NCBI RefSeq assembly: GCF_010389155.1
Contig: NC_057762.1
Location: forward strand, 39,182,055-39,246,054
Source: Erigeron canadensis
Lineage: Eukaryota; Streptophyta; Magnoliopsida; Asterales; Asteraceae
Direction: 5' to 3'
DNA: 64,000 bases
The notes below the pieces were generated by a model, which saw only the letters and a list, made by a program, of their open reading frames with translations, did not search any database and was not told where the DNA came from. Position 1 is the stretch's first letter; every line of letters starts with the position of its first letter. This document shows, piece after piece, positions 62,812-64,000 of the stretch. Position numbers and translations under genes: made by a program.

Positions 62812-64000
62812 ATGGACGAAAATAGTAGCAACAATAATAATAATGTTAACATAGCAATGCTCCCATGGCTGGCATTTGGTCATATGATTCCGTTTCTTGA
62901 GCTAGCAAAGCTTATGGCCGCCAAAGGCCACAACATTTACTTCATATCGACTCCTCGAAACATTGATCGTCTCCCTCAAATCCCGAAAACTTTAATTCCT
63001 TTCATAAAATTTGTCAAAGTCAATCTACCAAAAGTCAAAAACCTCCCAGAAAACGCAGAATCCACAAAGGATGTACCCTTTGATGATGTTAAGTACCTCA
63101 AAATCGCTTGCGATGGACTCCAACAACCCGTCTCTGATTTCCTAAAAACCACGTCTCCAGATTGGATCATCTCTGATTTCTGTAACTATTGGTTGGGCCA
63201 AATAGCAGGGGATTATGGAGTCCGTATGGCTTATTTCAGTGTCTTTCCGGCTGTAATCCTCGGTTTTATGGGTTCCCCTGAGGTTCTAATGTACGGAGAC
63301 GATGAGCAGCAGAAGACGTTGGAAGACTTTATCGAAACGCCTAGGTGGATTTCTTTCGAATCCGATGTTCGACCAAGCCTGTTTCAGCTTACTAGAATGA
63401 CATCATTAAGTAATAATCTCAAAGATGATGGTGAGAAACAAGTTGGGGATACGTATCGCCTTGGAGCCACCATCCAAAGCTGCAACGCCGTGCTTGTGAG
63501 AAGTAGTTTGGAATTCGAGCCAGACTGGTTGAACCTCCTAAACCGACTTTACAAGAAACCCGTGATTCCAGTGGGGCTTTTACCGGCAACAGCTACTAAT
63601 AATGACAACGATACTAGTTGGCGGGAAGCGAGAGAGTGGTTGGATAAGCGTGAGAAAGGGTCGGTTGTTTATATTGGTTTTGGTACCGAAACAAAACCAA
63701 GTCAATACGAGTTAACGCAGATGGCTTTAGGGTTAGAGCTTAGTGGCTTACCTTTTTACTGGGTGTTAATTGATCAACGTGGGGCATCAGATGATGAAGT
63801 GATCAAGTTGCCACATGGGTTTGAGGATCGGACTCGTGAACGTGGTGTGGTGTGTACGAGTTGGGCACCACAGTTCAAGATACTGAGTCATGAAGCCGTT
63901 GGAGGTTTGTTGATTCACTCGGGTATGAGTTCGGTTGTGGAAGGGCTTCAACTAGGTAAACCACTTGTATTGTTCCCAATGTTGATAGACCAAGGTCTGA
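62812..64000 (+). CDS. UDP-glycosyltransferase, UGT91-like, 3' cut by window end
   Basis: 396 complete codons are open to the window edge; the remainder lies beyond. It is a close paralogue of the 49633 gene. Start is MDENSSNNNN at 62812, since the upstream ATG hits a stop. PWLAFGHMIPF holds the catalytic His; SPDWIISDF is kept. The PSPG box is complete in the window (WAPQFKILSH to DQ) and reads HSGMSS, so position 22 is Met where the first copy has Leu and most UGTs have Trp. Differences cluster in the N-terminal acceptor half (e.g. AGDYGVRMAYF for AVKHGVRIGYF), which suggests altered acceptor use. No stop or frameshift in the visible part. Confidence 0.9.
   Translation, partial: MDENSSNNNNNVNIAMLPWLAFGHMIPFLELAKLMAAKGHNIYFISTPRNIDRLPQIPKTLIPFIKFVKVNLPKVKNLPENAESTKDVPFDDVKYLKIACDGLQQPVSDFLKTTSPDWIISDFCNYWLGQIAGDYGVRMAYFSVFPAVILGFMGSPEVLMYGDDEQQKTLEDFIETPRWISFESDVRPSLFQLTRMTSLSNNLKDDGEKQVGDTYRLGATIQSCNAVLVRSSLEFEPDWLNLLNRLYKKPVIPVGLLPATATNNDNDTSWREAREWLDKREKGSVVYIGFGTETKPSQYELTQMALGLELSGLPFYWVLIDQRGASDDEVIKLPHGFEDRTRERGVVCTSWAPQFKILSHEAVGGLLIHSGMSSVVEGLQLGKPLVLFPMLIDQGL

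Overview
This is a nuclear genome window from a flowering plant. The evidence is intron-rich genes with GT-AG splice sites, an AT-rich intergenic background, plant MITEs, Helitrons, Copia and solo-LTR elements, and plant gene families. A UGT91-type glycosyltransferase cluster and the repeat style suggest an asterid, possibly Asteraceae; that taxonomic placement is an inference. I rebuilt exon structures by hand from splice sites and reading-frame phase.

Layout. 1-2.9 kb: repeats, including a hAT-type MITE with a target duplication and a Stowaway-like MITE. 2.9-6.2 kb (-): PP2C phosphatase with a C-terminal Cys pair module. 8.2-10.3 kb (-): patatin-like lipid acyl hydrolase. 10.8-12.0 kb: a CACTA-like MITE beside a Mutator-like foldback element carrying eight short palindromes. 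13.4-14.4 kb (-): small conserved plant protein of unknown function. 16.1-20.6 kb (+): SERAC1-like alpha/beta hydrolase with a helical-repeat middle region. 20.6-25.5 kb: AT-rich repeats. 25.5-26.5 kb (+): F-box pseudogene. 26.5-29.6 kb: tandem repeats and a Helitron 3' end. 29.6-35.8 kb (-): a 14-exon, 1019-aa membrane metallophosphoesterase with a roughly 0.8-kb AAT microsatellite in one intron and one GC-AG intron. 38-41.7 kb: Helitron and SINE remnants. 41.7-47.8 kb (+): plastid uroporphyrinogen-III synthase, with mini-Helitrons in its introns. 49.6-51.1 kb (+): an intact UGT91-like gene. 51.4-56.0 kb: a decayed second copy of the UROS-3'-end plus UGT segment, without the UGT coding region and split by a 2.7-kb solo LTR. 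56.5-62.4 kb: a CACTA-like MITE, a LINE 3' remnant and a Copia element inserted in it. 62.8-64.0 kb (+): a second UGT91-like gene cut by the window end.

The genes are unrelated housekeeping or metabolic loci, each with its own promoter. The only functional cluster is the UGT tandem array, which arose by segmental duplication that also carried the 3' end of the haem/chlorophyll pathway gene. No clearly new system is present. The most unusual structures are the palindrome-bearing foldback element, the UGT array with a deleted middle member, and a Copia copy with identical LTRs but several internal stops.
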